From Agrobacterium fabrum (GTDB lineage: Bacteria > Pseudomonadota > Alphaproteobacteria > Rhizobiales > Rhizobiaceae): 13,234 nucleotides of DNA. This document shows, piece after piece, positions 1-7,037 of this stretch (positions within the stretch are counted from its first letter, which is position 1; each line of letters opens with the position of its first letter). Where the stretch lies: positions 1 to 13,234 of the forward strand of contig QFOL01000088.1 in NCBI GenBank assembly GCA_003241215.1, in the 5' to 3' direction. Position numbers and translations under genes: made by a program. Below the pieces are notes generated by a model. The model searched no databases, was not told the DNA's origin, and saw only the letters and a program-made list of their open reading frames with translations.

Positions 1-41
1 ACAAGGCCGACATAACCCGAACCGATCATCACAATCCGCAT
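1..41 (-). CDS. ugd: UDP-glucose 6-dehydrogenase, N-terminal fragment (cut by window edge)
   Basis: Reading leftwards from the ATG at 41, the first 13 codons give MRIVMIGSGYVGL, followed by part of a Val codon. This is the start of the Rossmann fold (GxGYVG) typical of the UDP-glucose/GDP-mannose dehydrogenase family, and the wording fits UDP-glucose 6-dehydrogenase (called ugd, rkpK or exo5 in rhizobia). That cytosolic enzyme oxidises UDP-glucose to UDP-glucuronate using two NAD+, supplying surface polysaccharide synthesis. A purine-rich ribosome binding site (AAAGGAA, 49-55 on the minus strand) sits about 7 bases before the ATG. Only the extreme N terminus is visible, so the catalytic Cys and the sugar-binding domain cannot be checked. 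Another NAD-dependent sugar-nucleotide dehydrogenase remains possible. Confidence 0.75.
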   Translation of the reverse strand, partial: MRIVMIGSGYVGL

Positions 42-122
42 TCTTTTTCCTTTCGGTTAGCGAGGCCATGGTAACGCAGCAATATCAGCCGGGGAAATCG
101 GCGGATGAAAATCGCATGATAA

Positions 123-151
123 TATTTAGCCGCCTTCATGCCCGCCGCCAA
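123..151 (-). promoter_or_regulatory. Candidate sigma70-type promoter for ugd
   Basis: On the minus strand, TTGGCG (151-146) is separated by exactly 17 bases from TAAATA (128-123), with an AT-rich continuation. This resembles the alphaproteobacterial housekeeping pattern and would give a leader of roughly 75 bases before the ugd start. The -35 element is only moderately good, and the call rests on spacing and orientation alone. Confidence 0.3.
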
Positions 152-181
152 GCGCCACGATGAACACCGGCTAACCTCTTT

Positions 182-207
182 CCATGACGGGGATGTGATG
201 GTCATGG
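182..207. repeat. Perfect 7-bp inverted repeat, possible operator
   Basis: CCATGAC (182-188) is followed after 12 bases by its exact reverse complement GTCATGG (201-207). The half-site centres are 19 bp apart, close to two helical turns, which suits a dimeric DNA-binding protein. It lies upstream of the candidate ugd promoter and some 220 bases before the transporter start. No T-run follows, so it is not a terminator. Which protein, if any, binds it is unknown. Confidence 0.35.
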
Positions 208-424
208 CGGGACAAATTTGCCGCACCTTGCAGCCATTTGCACTGGCCGGGTCCAATCGGGCAATTTTACTTCTTTTGCGGCTTGCACTCATAGGTAGCC
301 GGGTCTAGCCATAGGGTGAGGATCAAATCTGCCAGACTGTCTGTCCCTTGAAAGGGGCGTCCGGGTCGCGTTCCGCGCGGCCGGGGGATGCTTTGCGTTG
401 CGGTCGGTGTTTGGGGACGTTCAA

Positions 425-1312
425 ATGCAAAAGGGTTTTCTGCTCGGTCTGTTCGCTTATGCGACCTTTTCCATGGGCGATGCCACCATCAAGTCGCTTG
501 GATCGCAGATCAGCGTTTTCGAAATCGGCTTCTTCAGCATTCTATTTTCCGGCATTTTCATTTTCTTCAGTAAACCACGGGAGGAAAGGTGGCGCGAATT
601 CTGGCGCATGAGCCGGCCCTTCGCCGTGCACGGGCGCGCCATCTCCGGCCTCTTCGCCGGTATTTTCGGCATCTACGCTTTCACCACCATTCCGCTGGCG
701 GAAGCCTATGCGCTGATCTTCCTGTCGCCGCTCTTCGTGACCGTGCTTTCCGCCGTGGTGCTGAAGGAGAATATCGGTCCATGGCGCTGGGCGGCGGTTC
801 TGGCGGGTATCGTCGGTGTCATCCTCGTCGTGCGGCCAGGCTTCAAGACACTCGAACTCGGGCATTTCGCCGCTATCGGCGTTGCATTCCTGGCGGCGAT
901 GACCATCGTTTTGCTGCGCTCGCTTGCAGGCAAGGAAAAGCGCACCTCGATCATGGGCGTGCTGCTGATCTATGGCCTCACCTTCAACGGCATTGCCTCC
1001 ATCCCCGAATTCGTGATGCCAAACCTGCACCAGCTATTGGCTTTCGCCTTCATCGGCCTTTGCACGGCAACGGGGCAGATCACCCTTCTGGTCGCAACCC
1101 GCATCGCGCCGGCAAGCCAGATCGCGCCATCGCATTATTCGCAAATCCTCTGGGCCGTGGCGATCGGCATGGCTTTCTTCCACGAATATCCGGATGCTGT
1201 CGCCGTGCTTGGCCTGGCCGTCATCGCCGCATCGGGGTTGCTGACGATGATTCGCGAAAAGGTGAGGTTGGGCACCGTGCGCTGGAACCCGTTTTTCCGC
1301 AATCGCCTCTGA
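425..1312 (+). CDS. EamA/DMT-superfamily membrane transporter
   Basis: The 295-residue product is strongly hydrophobic and has about ten predicted membrane segments arranged as two repeats. The first half runs from MQKGFLLGLFAYATFSMGDA to about residue 140, and the second from about 145 to 280, with a basic cytoplasmic tail (REKVRLGTVRWNPFFRNRL). This is the architecture of EamA-type permeases in the drug/metabolite transporter superfamily, inner-membrane carriers that usually export small metabolites. In the first repeat, the stretch PLAEAYALIFLSPLFVTVLS followed by LKEN is a family hallmark. I chose the ATG at 425 because GGGGA (413-417) lies 7 bases upstream; an in-frame TTG at 398 lacks such a site. 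The substrate cannot be read from the sequence. The GST-like gene follows after 104 bases in the same direction and may be co-transcribed. Confidence 0.85.
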   Translation: MQKGFLLGLFAYATFSMGDATIKSLGSQISVFEIGFFSILFSGIFIFFSKPREERWREFWRMSRPFAVHGRAISGLFAGIFGIYAFTTIPLAEAYALIFLSPLFVTVLSAVVLKENIGPWRWAAVLAGIVGVILVVRPGFKTLELGHFAAIGVAFLAAMTIVLLRSLAGKEKRTSIMGVLLIYGLTFNGIASIPEFVMPNLHQLLAFAFIGLCTATGQITLLVATRIAPASQIAPSHYSQILWAVAIGMAFFHEYPDAVAVLGLAVIAASGLLTMIREKVRLGTVRWNPFFRNRL

Positions 1313-1416
1313 ATTCACCCTTGATCGGAAACAGTGCGTCAACCGAAGCGCGGCTTGTGAAGCGGCGGCAACCCGGCCCATAAGGCTTTCATCTTTAGAT
1401 GAACGGAGAGCCGCAA

Positions 1417-2397
1417 ATGCTCGTGGATGGAAAATGGACCGCCGAATGGCATCCGGTGCAGGCAACCGACAAGAAAGGCGGCTTCGTACGCCAGACCTCC
1501 GGCTTCCGCAACTGGGTGACACCTGACGGTTCGGCGGGGCCGACGGGTGAGGGCCGCTTTGCGGCCGAAAGCGGCCGTTATCATCTTTACGTCGCGCTGA
1601 TCTGCCCCTGGGCATCGCGCACGCTGATCGGCCGCAGGCTGAAGAAGCTGGAAGAGGTGATTTCCGTTTCCGTTGTCGAGCCCGCCCTTTCCGATGAGGG
1701 CTGGAAATTCGGCGATTATCCGGGCGCGGATCGCGATATGCTCAATGGTTTCACCTATATGCACGAGGTCTATACCAGCGCGGATCCGCACTATACCGGT
1801 CGCGCCACCGTGCCCGTGCTTTGGGACAAAAAGACGAAAACCATCGTCAACAATGAATCCGCCGATATTCTGCGCATGCTGAATTCCGGTTTCGGCGCTC
1901 TGGCCGACAATAGTGTGGACCTCTATCCGGAAGGTCTGCGGGACGAAATCGACACTCTCAATGACCGCATCTATCCGCGCCTCAACAATGGCGTTTACAG
2001 AACTGGTTTCGCCACCACGCAGGTCGCTTATGAAGAGGCCTTCGCCGATGTGTTTGCAACGCTTCAGGAGCTCGAAAGCCGCCTCGTTTCAGGCGGACCT
2101 TTCCTTTTCGGCGATCTGCTGACCGAAACGGATGTCCGGCTCTTCGTGACGCTTGTGCGTTTCGATGCCGCCTATTATGGCCTGTTCAAATGCAATCTTC
2201 GCCGTATCGCCGATTATCCCGCCCTTCAGGCCTATATGATGCGGGTGCTGACCATTCCGGGCGTGCGCGACACGGTCAATATCGACCATATCAAGCGCGG
2301 TTATTATTCCATCAAGGCGCTCAACCCGACCCGCATCGTGCCCGTCGGTCCCGATCTTCCGGGGCTGTATGACGTTTCACTCAGCCCTTCGAGCTGA
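1417..2397 (+). CDS. Glutathionyl-hydroquinone reductase-like glutathione S-transferase
   Basis: This 326-residue cytosolic protein has a thioredoxin-like N domain and an all-helical C domain. The motif CPWAS, with Cys63, marks the omega/xi-like GST class that includes E. coli YqjG and PcpF. These enzymes use a catalytic cysteine and glutathione to reduce glutathionyl-hydroquinones back to hydroquinone. Other family landmarks are GRYHLYVALICPWA, GRATVPVLWDKKT and IVNNESADI (the cis-Pro and glutathione-binding region), and a length close to the usual 320-330. The start at 1417 is favoured over the ATG at 1399 because GGAGAG (1405-1410) lies 6 bases before it and the protein then begins MLVDGKW, as relatives do. 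The physiological quinone is unknown. The stop codon lies inside a 10-bp hairpin shared with the convergent LysR gene. Confidence 0.87.
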   Translation: MLVDGKWTAEWHPVQATDKKGGFVRQTSGFRNWVTPDGSAGPTGEGRFAAESGRYHLYVALICPWASRTLIGRRLKKLEEVISVSVVEPALSDEGWKFGDYPGADRDMLNGFTYMHEVYTSADPHYTGRATVPVLWDKKTKTIVNNESADILRMLNSGFGALADNSVDLYPEGLRDEIDTLNDRIYPRLNNGVYRTGFATTQVAYEEAFADVFATLQELESRLVSGGPFLFGDLLTETDVRLFVTLVRFDAAYYGLFKCNLRRIADYPALQAYMMRVLTIPGVRDTVNIDHIKRGYYSIKALNPTRIVPVGPDLPGLYDVSLSPSS

Positions 2398-2402
2398 GTG
2401 AA
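2376..2402. terminator. Hairpin across the GST stop codon, possible shared transcript end
   Basis: TTCACTCAGC (2376-2385) and GCTGAGTGAA (2393-2402) are perfect 10-bp reverse complements around a 7-base loop. The stem includes the last codons and TGA of the GST gene and lies 8 bases from the stop of the convergent LysR gene. No T-run follows on either strand, so this is not a classical intrinsic terminator. It could stabilise 3' ends or act as a weak bidirectional terminator. Confidence 0.45.
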
Positions 2403-2409
2403 TGATGGA

Positions 2410-3312
2410 TTACACCGGTTTGCCGACCTGATCGAGCAGCCAGGCCTGAAAGGCGCGGGCCAGCGCATTGTCCTGCCGCCCTTCCGGCAGGGCGACGTAA
2501 TAGCTCTTGTCGGTCTGCAGGGGCATGTCGAAGACGATTTCTAGGCGGCCGGCCGCAAGTTCCGCCTCGATGAGATATTTCGGCAGAAGGGCAAAACCGA
2601 TGCCGCTTGCGGCGGCCTCGATGATCATCGAGAACTGGTCGAAACGGCTGCCCTGATAGGCATTGTCAGCCGTCACCCCGTTCATCTCCAGCCATTCCGT
2701 CCATAGTTTCGGACGCGTCGTCACATGCAGCAGCGGCTGCCCGGTCAGATCCTGCGGCTGGTTCACGCTGGCGCGGCGTAGCAGGGCGGGGCTCGCGACC
2801 GGCACGATCACTTCGTTGCACAAAAATGTGCAGGTGCCATGCGCCCAGACCGGCTGGCCGTAGTGAATGGCGAGATCGAACCCTTCTTCGTCGAAATCGA
2901 AAGGGTGCGAGCGCGAGCCGATGGTGATCGTCATATCAGGATTGGCGTCGATGAAGCGGTGGAGGCGCGGCATCAGCCAGCGGCTGCCGAAGGTGGGCAA
3001 TGTGGCGACGGACAGAGATGCATGCGACGTTCCGGCCGAGACCGCGCGCACCATCAACTGTTCGGATTGCTGCAACAGGCGCCGCACATCGGGTAGGAAT
3101 TTACGCCCTGCTTCCGAAAGCACGACCCGCCTGCGGATACGTTCGAACAGCTGCATTCCGGTCTGCGCTTCCAGTTCGCCGATCTGCCGGCTCACCGCGC
3201 TCTGCGTGAGGTTGAGTTCTTCCGCCGCACGCGTAAAATTGCCATGCCGTGCCGCGCATTCGAACGCCTGCAGGGTAACGATGTCAGGAACCAGTCTTCT
3301 GCGCGGGTCCAT
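2410..3312 (-). CDS. LysR-family transcriptional regulator (GcvA-like)
   Basis: The 300-residue product has the standard LysR layout. A winged helix-turn-helix spans about residues 10-70 (TLQAFECAARHGNFTRAAEE, then LNLTQSAVSRQIGELE), followed by a linker helix and a periplasmic-binding-protein-like effector domain from about 95 to 295. The FDFDEEGFDLAIHYG stretch and the overall wording place it near the GcvA group. It is transcribed away from the amaB-like dehydrogenase gene across a shared region of about 200 bases, the usual geometry for a LysR protein and its target, so it probably controls that gene in response to an intermediate of lysine or pipecolate breakdown. That target is inferred. 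The ATG at 3312 has only a weak ribosome binding site (GCGAGA). Autoregulation from the shared region would be typical. Confidence 0.88.
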   Translation of the reverse strand: MDPRRRLVPDIVTLQAFECAARHGNFTRAAEELNLTQSAVSRQIGELEAQTGMQLFERIRRRVVLSEAGRKFLPDVRRLLQQSEQLMVRAVSAGTSHASLSVATLPTFGSRWLMPRLHRFIDANPDMTITIGSRSHPFDFDEEGFDLAIHYGQPVWAHGTCTFLCNEVIVPVASPALLRRASVNQPQDLTGQPLLHVTTRPKLWTEWLEMNGVTADNAYQGSRFDQFSMIIEAAASGIGFALLPKYLIEAELAAGRLEIVFDMPLQTDKSYYVALPEGRQDNALARAFQAWLLDQVGKPV

Positions 3313-3354
3313 TCCATTCTCGCATCAACTTACCCGCTTTCCTCATTGGAAAAG

Positions 3355-3367
3355 GGTCATTATGACC
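3355..3367. promoter_or_regulatory. 13-bp perfect dyad, candidate LysR operator 1
   Basis: GGTCAT-T-ATGACC is a perfect 6-bp inverted repeat around one central base, between the LysR gene and the amaB-like gene. It lies 42 bases upstream of the regulator's start codon. The position fits an autoregulatory recognition site, but it does not contain an exact T-N11-A LysR box, so assignment to this regulator is inferred from position. Confidence 0.45.
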
Positions 3368-3394
3368 ATATATGATTACGGGAAAGAATGGAAC

Positions 3395-3407
3395 GGCGTA
3401 AAACGCC
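3395..3407. promoter_or_regulatory. 13-bp perfect dyad, candidate LysR operator 2
   Basis: GGCGT-AAA-ACGCC is a perfect 5-bp inverted repeat with a 3-base centre at 3401. That centre is 40 bp from the centre of the dyad at 3355-3367, about four helical turns. The two dyads differ in sequence, so they may serve one protein with degenerate recognition or two different proteins. Confidence 0.4.
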
Positions 3408-3514
3408 AGTTTCACATAACGAATGGCAAATTCGGGGAAAGAAGAGTGACGGGAGTTGAAAGCGCCGTATCAAAACGGCCTTTCCTCCCCTTTTAAGCCA
3501 AAAGGACGATGGAC

Positions 3515-5044
3515 ATGGATGCGACCACGAAGCTCGACGTGAAACAGGAAGCCGCGGCCCTGCTCGACAGGATGGGCGTTGCCCGCGATCTTTATACCGG
3601 CGGCGATATGGCCTCCTTCAGCCCGGTGACGGGTGAACAGGTCGCGAGCCTGAAGACCGTTTCGGTCGAGGGTGTCGCAGCCGTGATCGACCGGGCCGAT
3701 GCCGCCTTCAAGACATGGCGCAATGTGCCGGCGCCTCGCCGTGGCGAACTGATCCGGCTGCTCGGCGAAGAACTGCGCGCCTTCAAGGCCGATCTCGGCC
3801 GTCTCGTCTCGCTGGAAGCGGGCAAGATCCCGTCCGAAGGCCTCGGCGAAGTGCAGGAAATGATCGATATCTGCGATTTCGCCGTCGGTTTGTCCCGCCA
3901 GCTTTACGGTCTCACCATTGCCACCGAACGCCCCGGCCACCGCATGATGGAAACCTGGCATCCGCTCGGTGTCGTCGGTGTCATCTCCGCCTTCAACTTC
4001 CCGGTCGCGGTGTGGTCATGGAATGCGGCGCTCGCCATCGTCTGCGGCAATTCGGTGGTCTGGAAGCCTTCGGAAAAGACGCCGCTCACGGCGCTTGCCG
4101 TGCAGGGCATCTTCGAGCGCGCCGCCGCCCGTTTCGGCGATGCACCGGAAGGCCTCTCGCAGCTGCTGATCGGCGACCGCGCCGTGGGTGAAGCATTGGT
4201 GGACAATGCCAAGGTGCCGCTGGTTTCGGCCACCGGCTCCACCCGCATGGGCCGCGATGTAGGCCCGCGTCTGGCGAAACGCTTTGCCCGCGCCATTCTG
4301 GAACTCGGCGGCAACAATGCCGGTATCGTCTGCCCTTCGGCCGATCTCGACATGGCGCTGCGCGCCATCGCCTTCGGCGCCATGGGCACGGCCGGCCAGC
4401 GCTGCACCACGCTTCGCCGTCTCTTCGTGCATGACAGCGTTTATGACCAGCTCGTGCCGCGTCTGAAAAAGGCCTATGCCTCCGTTTCCGTCGGCAACCC
4501 GCTGGAAACATCGGCGCTCGTCGGCCCGCTGGTCGACAAGGCGGCTTTCGATGGCATGCAGAAAGCCCTCGAAGCGGCGAAAGCTCATGATGGCGTGGTG
4601 AATGGCGGCGGCCGCGTGGATACGGGTGCGCCGGATGCCTATTACGTCAAGCCGGCGCTTGTCGAAATGCCGAAGCAGGCGGGGCCGGTGCTGGAAGAGA
4701 CTTTCGCGCCGATCCTCTATGTCATGAAATACAGCGATCTCGATCAGGCAATCGACGCGCATAACGCCGTCTCCGCCGGTCTTTCGTCATCGATCTTCAC
4801 CCGCGACATTCAGGAATCGGAACGCTTCCTGTCTTCGGAAGGCTCGGATTGCGGCATCGCCAACGTCAATATTGGCACCTCGGGTGCGGAAATCGGCGGC
4901 GCTTTCGGCGGTGAGAAGGAAACCGGCGGCGGCCGTGAATCCGGTTCGGATGCGTGGAAGGCCTATATGCGCCGCGCCACCAACACGGTCAATTATTCCA
5001 AGGCTCTGCCGTTGGCGCAGGGCGTTTCCTTTGATATCGAATAA
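3515..5044 (+). CDS. amaB: ALDH7-family dehydrogenase, probable piperideine-6-carboxylate / aminoadipate-semialdehyde dehydrogenase
   Basis: This soluble NAD(P)-dependent aldehyde dehydrogenase has about 509 residues. Counting from the upstream ATG at 3509, the general-base Glu265 lies in ELGGNN and the nucleophile Cys299 in GQRCTT, with the usual 34-residue gap. The NAD-site landmarks ISAFNFPVAVWSWN and WKPSEKTPL are present, as is the C-terminal NIGTSGAEIGGAFGGEKETG block. Those blocks and the length match the ALDH7 (antiquitin) group, which oxidises alpha-aminoadipic semialdehyde, in equilibrium with piperideine-6-carboxylate, to aminoadipate in lysine and pipecolate catabolism. I prefer the ATG at 3515 because AAAGGA (3501-3506) is 8 bases from it but only 2 from the ATG at 3509. 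It is divergent from a LysR regulator and ends at a strong terminator, so it is a single-gene unit. Another semialdehyde substrate is possible. Confidence 0.85.
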   Translation: MDATTKLDVKQEAAALLDRMGVARDLYTGGDMASFSPVTGEQVASLKTVSVEGVAAVIDRADAAFKTWRNVPAPRRGELIRLLGEELRAFKADLGRLVSLEAGKIPSEGLGEVQEMIDICDFAVGLSRQLYGLTIATERPGHRMMETWHPLGVVGVISAFNFPVAVWSWNAALAIVCGNSVVWKPSEKTPLTALAVQGIFERAAARFGDAPEGLSQLLIGDRAVGEALVDNAKVPLVSATGSTRMGRDVGPRLAKRFARAILELGGNNAGIVCPSADLDMALRAIAFGAMGTAGQRCTTLRRLFVHDSVYDQLVPRLKKAYASVSVGNPLETSALVGPLVDKAAFDGMQKALEAAKAHDGVVNGGGRVDTGAPDAYYVKPALVEMPKQAGPVLEETFAPILYVMKYSDLDQAIDAHNAVSAGLSSSIFTRDIQESERFLSSEGSDCGIANVNIGTSGAEIGGAFGGEKETGGGRESGSDAWKAYMRRATNTVNYSKALPLAQGVSFDIE

Positions 5045-5069
5045 GCCCATCGCATTCTGATCGATCCAT

Positions 5070-5101
5070 ATGCCGGCGCGCCTTGCGCCGGCATTTTTGT
5101 T
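5070..5101 (+). terminator. Rho-independent terminator of the amaB-like gene
   Basis: ATGCCGGCGC (5070-5079) pairs perfectly with GCGCCGGCAT (5085-5094) around a 5-base loop, followed directly by TTTTGTT. The GC-rich 10-bp stem plus T-run 25 bases after the stop codon is a textbook intrinsic terminator. It separates this gene from the ssu cluster. Confidence 0.9.
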
Positions 5102-5273
5102 GGGGGTCGAAAATAGGCCGCCGCCAATATTTGCGGTGAAGCCTGATGGCGGCGGAATTTTATTCCCGTCATATCGACCATATTAAATTATTGTCTCTCT
5201 ATCGTTTTTATCGAAAATCCTAGCATTGCTCCATGTCGCAGACCGGCCAGAGGGGCTGGTGATAGGAGATGAA

Positions 5274-6227
5274 ATGCCAGCCATTACCCGACGCGTCCTT
5301 TCCGCCAGCCTTCTTGCTGCCGCTGCCCTTTCCGCTCTGCCCTTTTCCGCGCAGGCGGCGGAAGAGCTGAAGATCGGTTATCAGAAAACCGGCCTGCCGG
5401 TGATCGCCCGCCAGCAGGGCGTCATCGAAAAGGCGCTGGAGGCCAAGGGCGTGAAGGTTTCCTGGGTGGAGTTTACCGCTGGCCCGCCGCTTGTTGAAGC
5501 CCTGAATGTCGGCTCCATCAATGTCGGCTGGACGGGGGATGCGCCGCCGATCTTCGGTCAGGCGGCCGGTTCCGCCATCGTTTATGTCGCGGCGCTTCCT
5601 TCGAACGGCAAGGGCGAAGCGATCTTCACCAAGCCTGAGAGTGGCATCAAATCGGTTGCCGATCTCAAGGGCAAGAAGGTCGGCGTCGGCAAGGGCACCA
5701 GCGCGCATAATCTGCTGGTGGCGGCAATTGAAAAGAATGGCCTGAAATTCAGCGATATCGAGGTGGTCTATCTCAGCCCTGCCGATGCCGCGGCAGCTTT
5801 CGCCAGCGACAAGATCGACGCCTGGGCCGTCTGGGATCCGTTCTATGCGATTGCCGAAACCCGCTACAAGCCGGTCACTCTGGCCCGCACTAGCGATGTT
5901 CTTAATGTCAGCACCTATTTCCTCGCCAATCGCGACTACGCCAAATCCAATGCGGATACGATCAACATCACCATCGATGCTCTGGGCGAGGCGGCCAAAT
6001 GGTCCGCCGCCAACCGTGACCAGGTCGCCGCTGCTTTGCATGAGGTGACGGGCGTGCCGCTGGAGGCGCAGACGCTTGCCGCGAACCGCTCGGAATTCGG
6101 CATTACCAGGATCGACGACAAGATCGTTGCCAGCCAGCAGGAAACCGCCGACCGCTTTTATCGTCTCGGCCTGATCCCGAAACAGATCAGCATCAAGGAT
6201 GCCGTCTGGTCGGGCGCGACCAACTGA
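5274..6227 (+). CDS. ssuA: Aliphatic sulfonate ABC transporter, periplasmic binding protein
   Basis: The 317-residue product starts with a Sec signal peptide: MPAITRR, a hydrophobic Ala/Leu core, then cleavage near SAQA|AEE around residue 28. The mature part reads as SsuA: LKIGYQKTG, then WVEFTAGPPLVEALNVGSI, then GWTGDAPPIFGQAAG, VADLKGKKVGVGKGTSAHNL and IDAWAVWDPF. These blocks form the two-lobed binding fold of the SsuA/TauA/NrtA family, and the wording is closer to SsuA than to TauA. It captures alkanesulfonates in the periplasm and delivers them to SsuC-SsuB for use as a sulfur source. AGGAGA (5264-5269) lies 4 bases before the ATG at 5274; starting there also gives a proper signal peptide, unlike the upstream in-frame TTG at 5226. 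It is the first gene of ssuA-ssuC-ssuB. Exact ligand range is unknown. Confidence 0.9.
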   Translation: MPAITRRVLSASLLAAAALSALPFSAQAAEELKIGYQKTGLPVIARQQGVIEKALEAKGVKVSWVEFTAGPPLVEALNVGSINVGWTGDAPPIFGQAAGSAIVYVAALPSNGKGEAIFTKPESGIKSVADLKGKKVGVGKGTSAHNLLVAAIEKNGLKFSDIEVVYLSPADAAAAFASDKIDAWAVWDPFYAIAETRYKPVTLARTSDVLNVSTYFLANRDYAKSNADTINITIDALGEAAKWSAANRDQVAAALHEVTGVPLEAQTLAANRSEFGITRIDDKIVASQQETADRFYRLGLIPKQISIKDAVWSGATN

Positions 6228-6248
6228 GCAAGAGCCGGAGGGCATGCC

Positions 6249-7028
6249 ATGAGCACCGGAAAGCGTATCGAGATTGGCGGCATCACAGGCTGGCTGCTCC
6301 CCGCACTCATTCTTGCGGGCTGGGAGGCGGCGGCGCGGGCCGGTCTGATTTCCGCCAATGTGCTGCCGGCCCCTTCGGCTGTGGCGGAAGCCTTCTGGCG
6401 GCTTCTGCTCTCGGGTGAGCTTGTCGCCAATATCGGCGTCAGTTCCGCCCGGGCGCTTGCCGGTTTCGCCATTGGCGGTTCCATCGGTTTCATCTTCGGG
6501 CTGGCCAACGGTCTCTCCAAATTCTCCCGCAGCTTCACCGATACGACGCTGCAGATGATCCGCAACATTCCGCATCTGGCGCTCATTCCGCTGGTCATCC
6601 TGTGGTTCGGCATCGATGAGGAGGCGAAGCTTTTCCTCGTCGCGCTCGGGGTGTTTTTCCCGATCTACATCAACACGCTGCTTGGCATTCAGGGTGTCGA
6701 TCCGCAACTGGTGGAGATGGGCCGTACCTATGGCATGTCGCCCTTCACGCTGTTCCGGCGGGTCATCCTTCCCGGCGCGCTGCCCGCCATTTTCACCGGC
6801 CTGCGTTATGCGCTCGGCATCATGTGGCTGACGTTGATCGTCGCCGAAACCATCTCTTCCTCGTCCGGCCTCGGCTACATGGCCATGCAGGCGCGCGAGT
6901 TCCTGCTGATCGACGTCGTCGTGCTGTCGATCCTCATCTATGCGCTTCTCGGCAAGCTGGCCGACAGTTTCGCCCGCTTCCTCGAAAGCATCTTCCTGCA
7001 ATGGCATCCAGCCTTCAAGAAAGTCTGA
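6249..7028 (+). CDS. ssuC: Aliphatic sulfonate ABC transporter, permease protein
   Basis: This 259-residue inner-membrane protein has about six hydrophobic segments. Its binding-protein-dependent permease signature (EAA loop) spans about residues 156-180: EMGRTYGMSP, then RVILPGALPA, which docks onto the ATPase. N-terminal GWLLPALILAGWEAAARAG and VLPAPSAVAEAFWRLL are typical of the SsuC/TauC/NrtB group. It forms the channel moving sulfonate from SsuA into the cytoplasm. The start at 6249 has GGAGG (6237-6241) at 7 bases. It lies 21 bases after ssuA and 9 before ssuB, so all three genes are almost certainly one operon. TauC is the main alternative, made less likely by the SsuA-like binding protein. 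Confidence 0.9.
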   Translation: MSTGKRIEIGGITGWLLPALILAGWEAAARAGLISANVLPAPSAVAEAFWRLLLSGELVANIGVSSARALAGFAIGGSIGFIFGLANGLSKFSRSFTDTTLQMIRNIPHLALIPLVILWFGIDEEAKLFLVALGVFFPIYINTLLGIQGVDPQLVEMGRTYGMSPFTLFRRVILPGALPAIFTGLRYALGIMWLTLIVAETISSSSGLGYMAMQAREFLLIDVVVLSILIYALLGKLADSFARFLESIFLQWHPAFKKV

Positions 7029-7037
7029 GGTTAACCC

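Larger units (their letters stand above)
42..424. other. Gene-free intergenic region between ugd and the EamA transporter
   Basis: These 383 bases separate two divergent genes, and I see no convincing coding sequence in them. The minus-strand open frame at 29-292 overlaps the start of ugd and has no family-like features. The region holds a candidate promoter for ugd (123-151), a 7-bp dyad CCATGAC-N12-GTCATGG (182-207), and presumably the promoter of the transporter, for which I find no clear -35/-10 pair. A small RNA or a long leader cannot be excluded. Confidence 0.6.

Noticed and set aside
29..292. Possible small minus-strand gene upstream of ugd
   Set aside because: It overlaps the ugd start in another frame and has no convincing ribosome binding site or family-like sequence.
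1280..1320. GGAAC at 1284 as another EcfG promoter
   Set aside because: No CGTT-like element lies 16-17 bases downstream, and the motif is inside the transporter coding sequence.
3464..3479. Small inverted repeat GCCGT-N6-ACGGC just before the amaB-like gene
   Set aside because: A 5-bp stem is expected by chance in GC-rich DNA and no promoter or terminator element is placed sensibly around it.
5226..5273. A longer SsuA start at an in-frame TTG
   Set aside because: It would put 16 polar residues before the signal peptide; the ATG at 5274 has its own AGGAGA.
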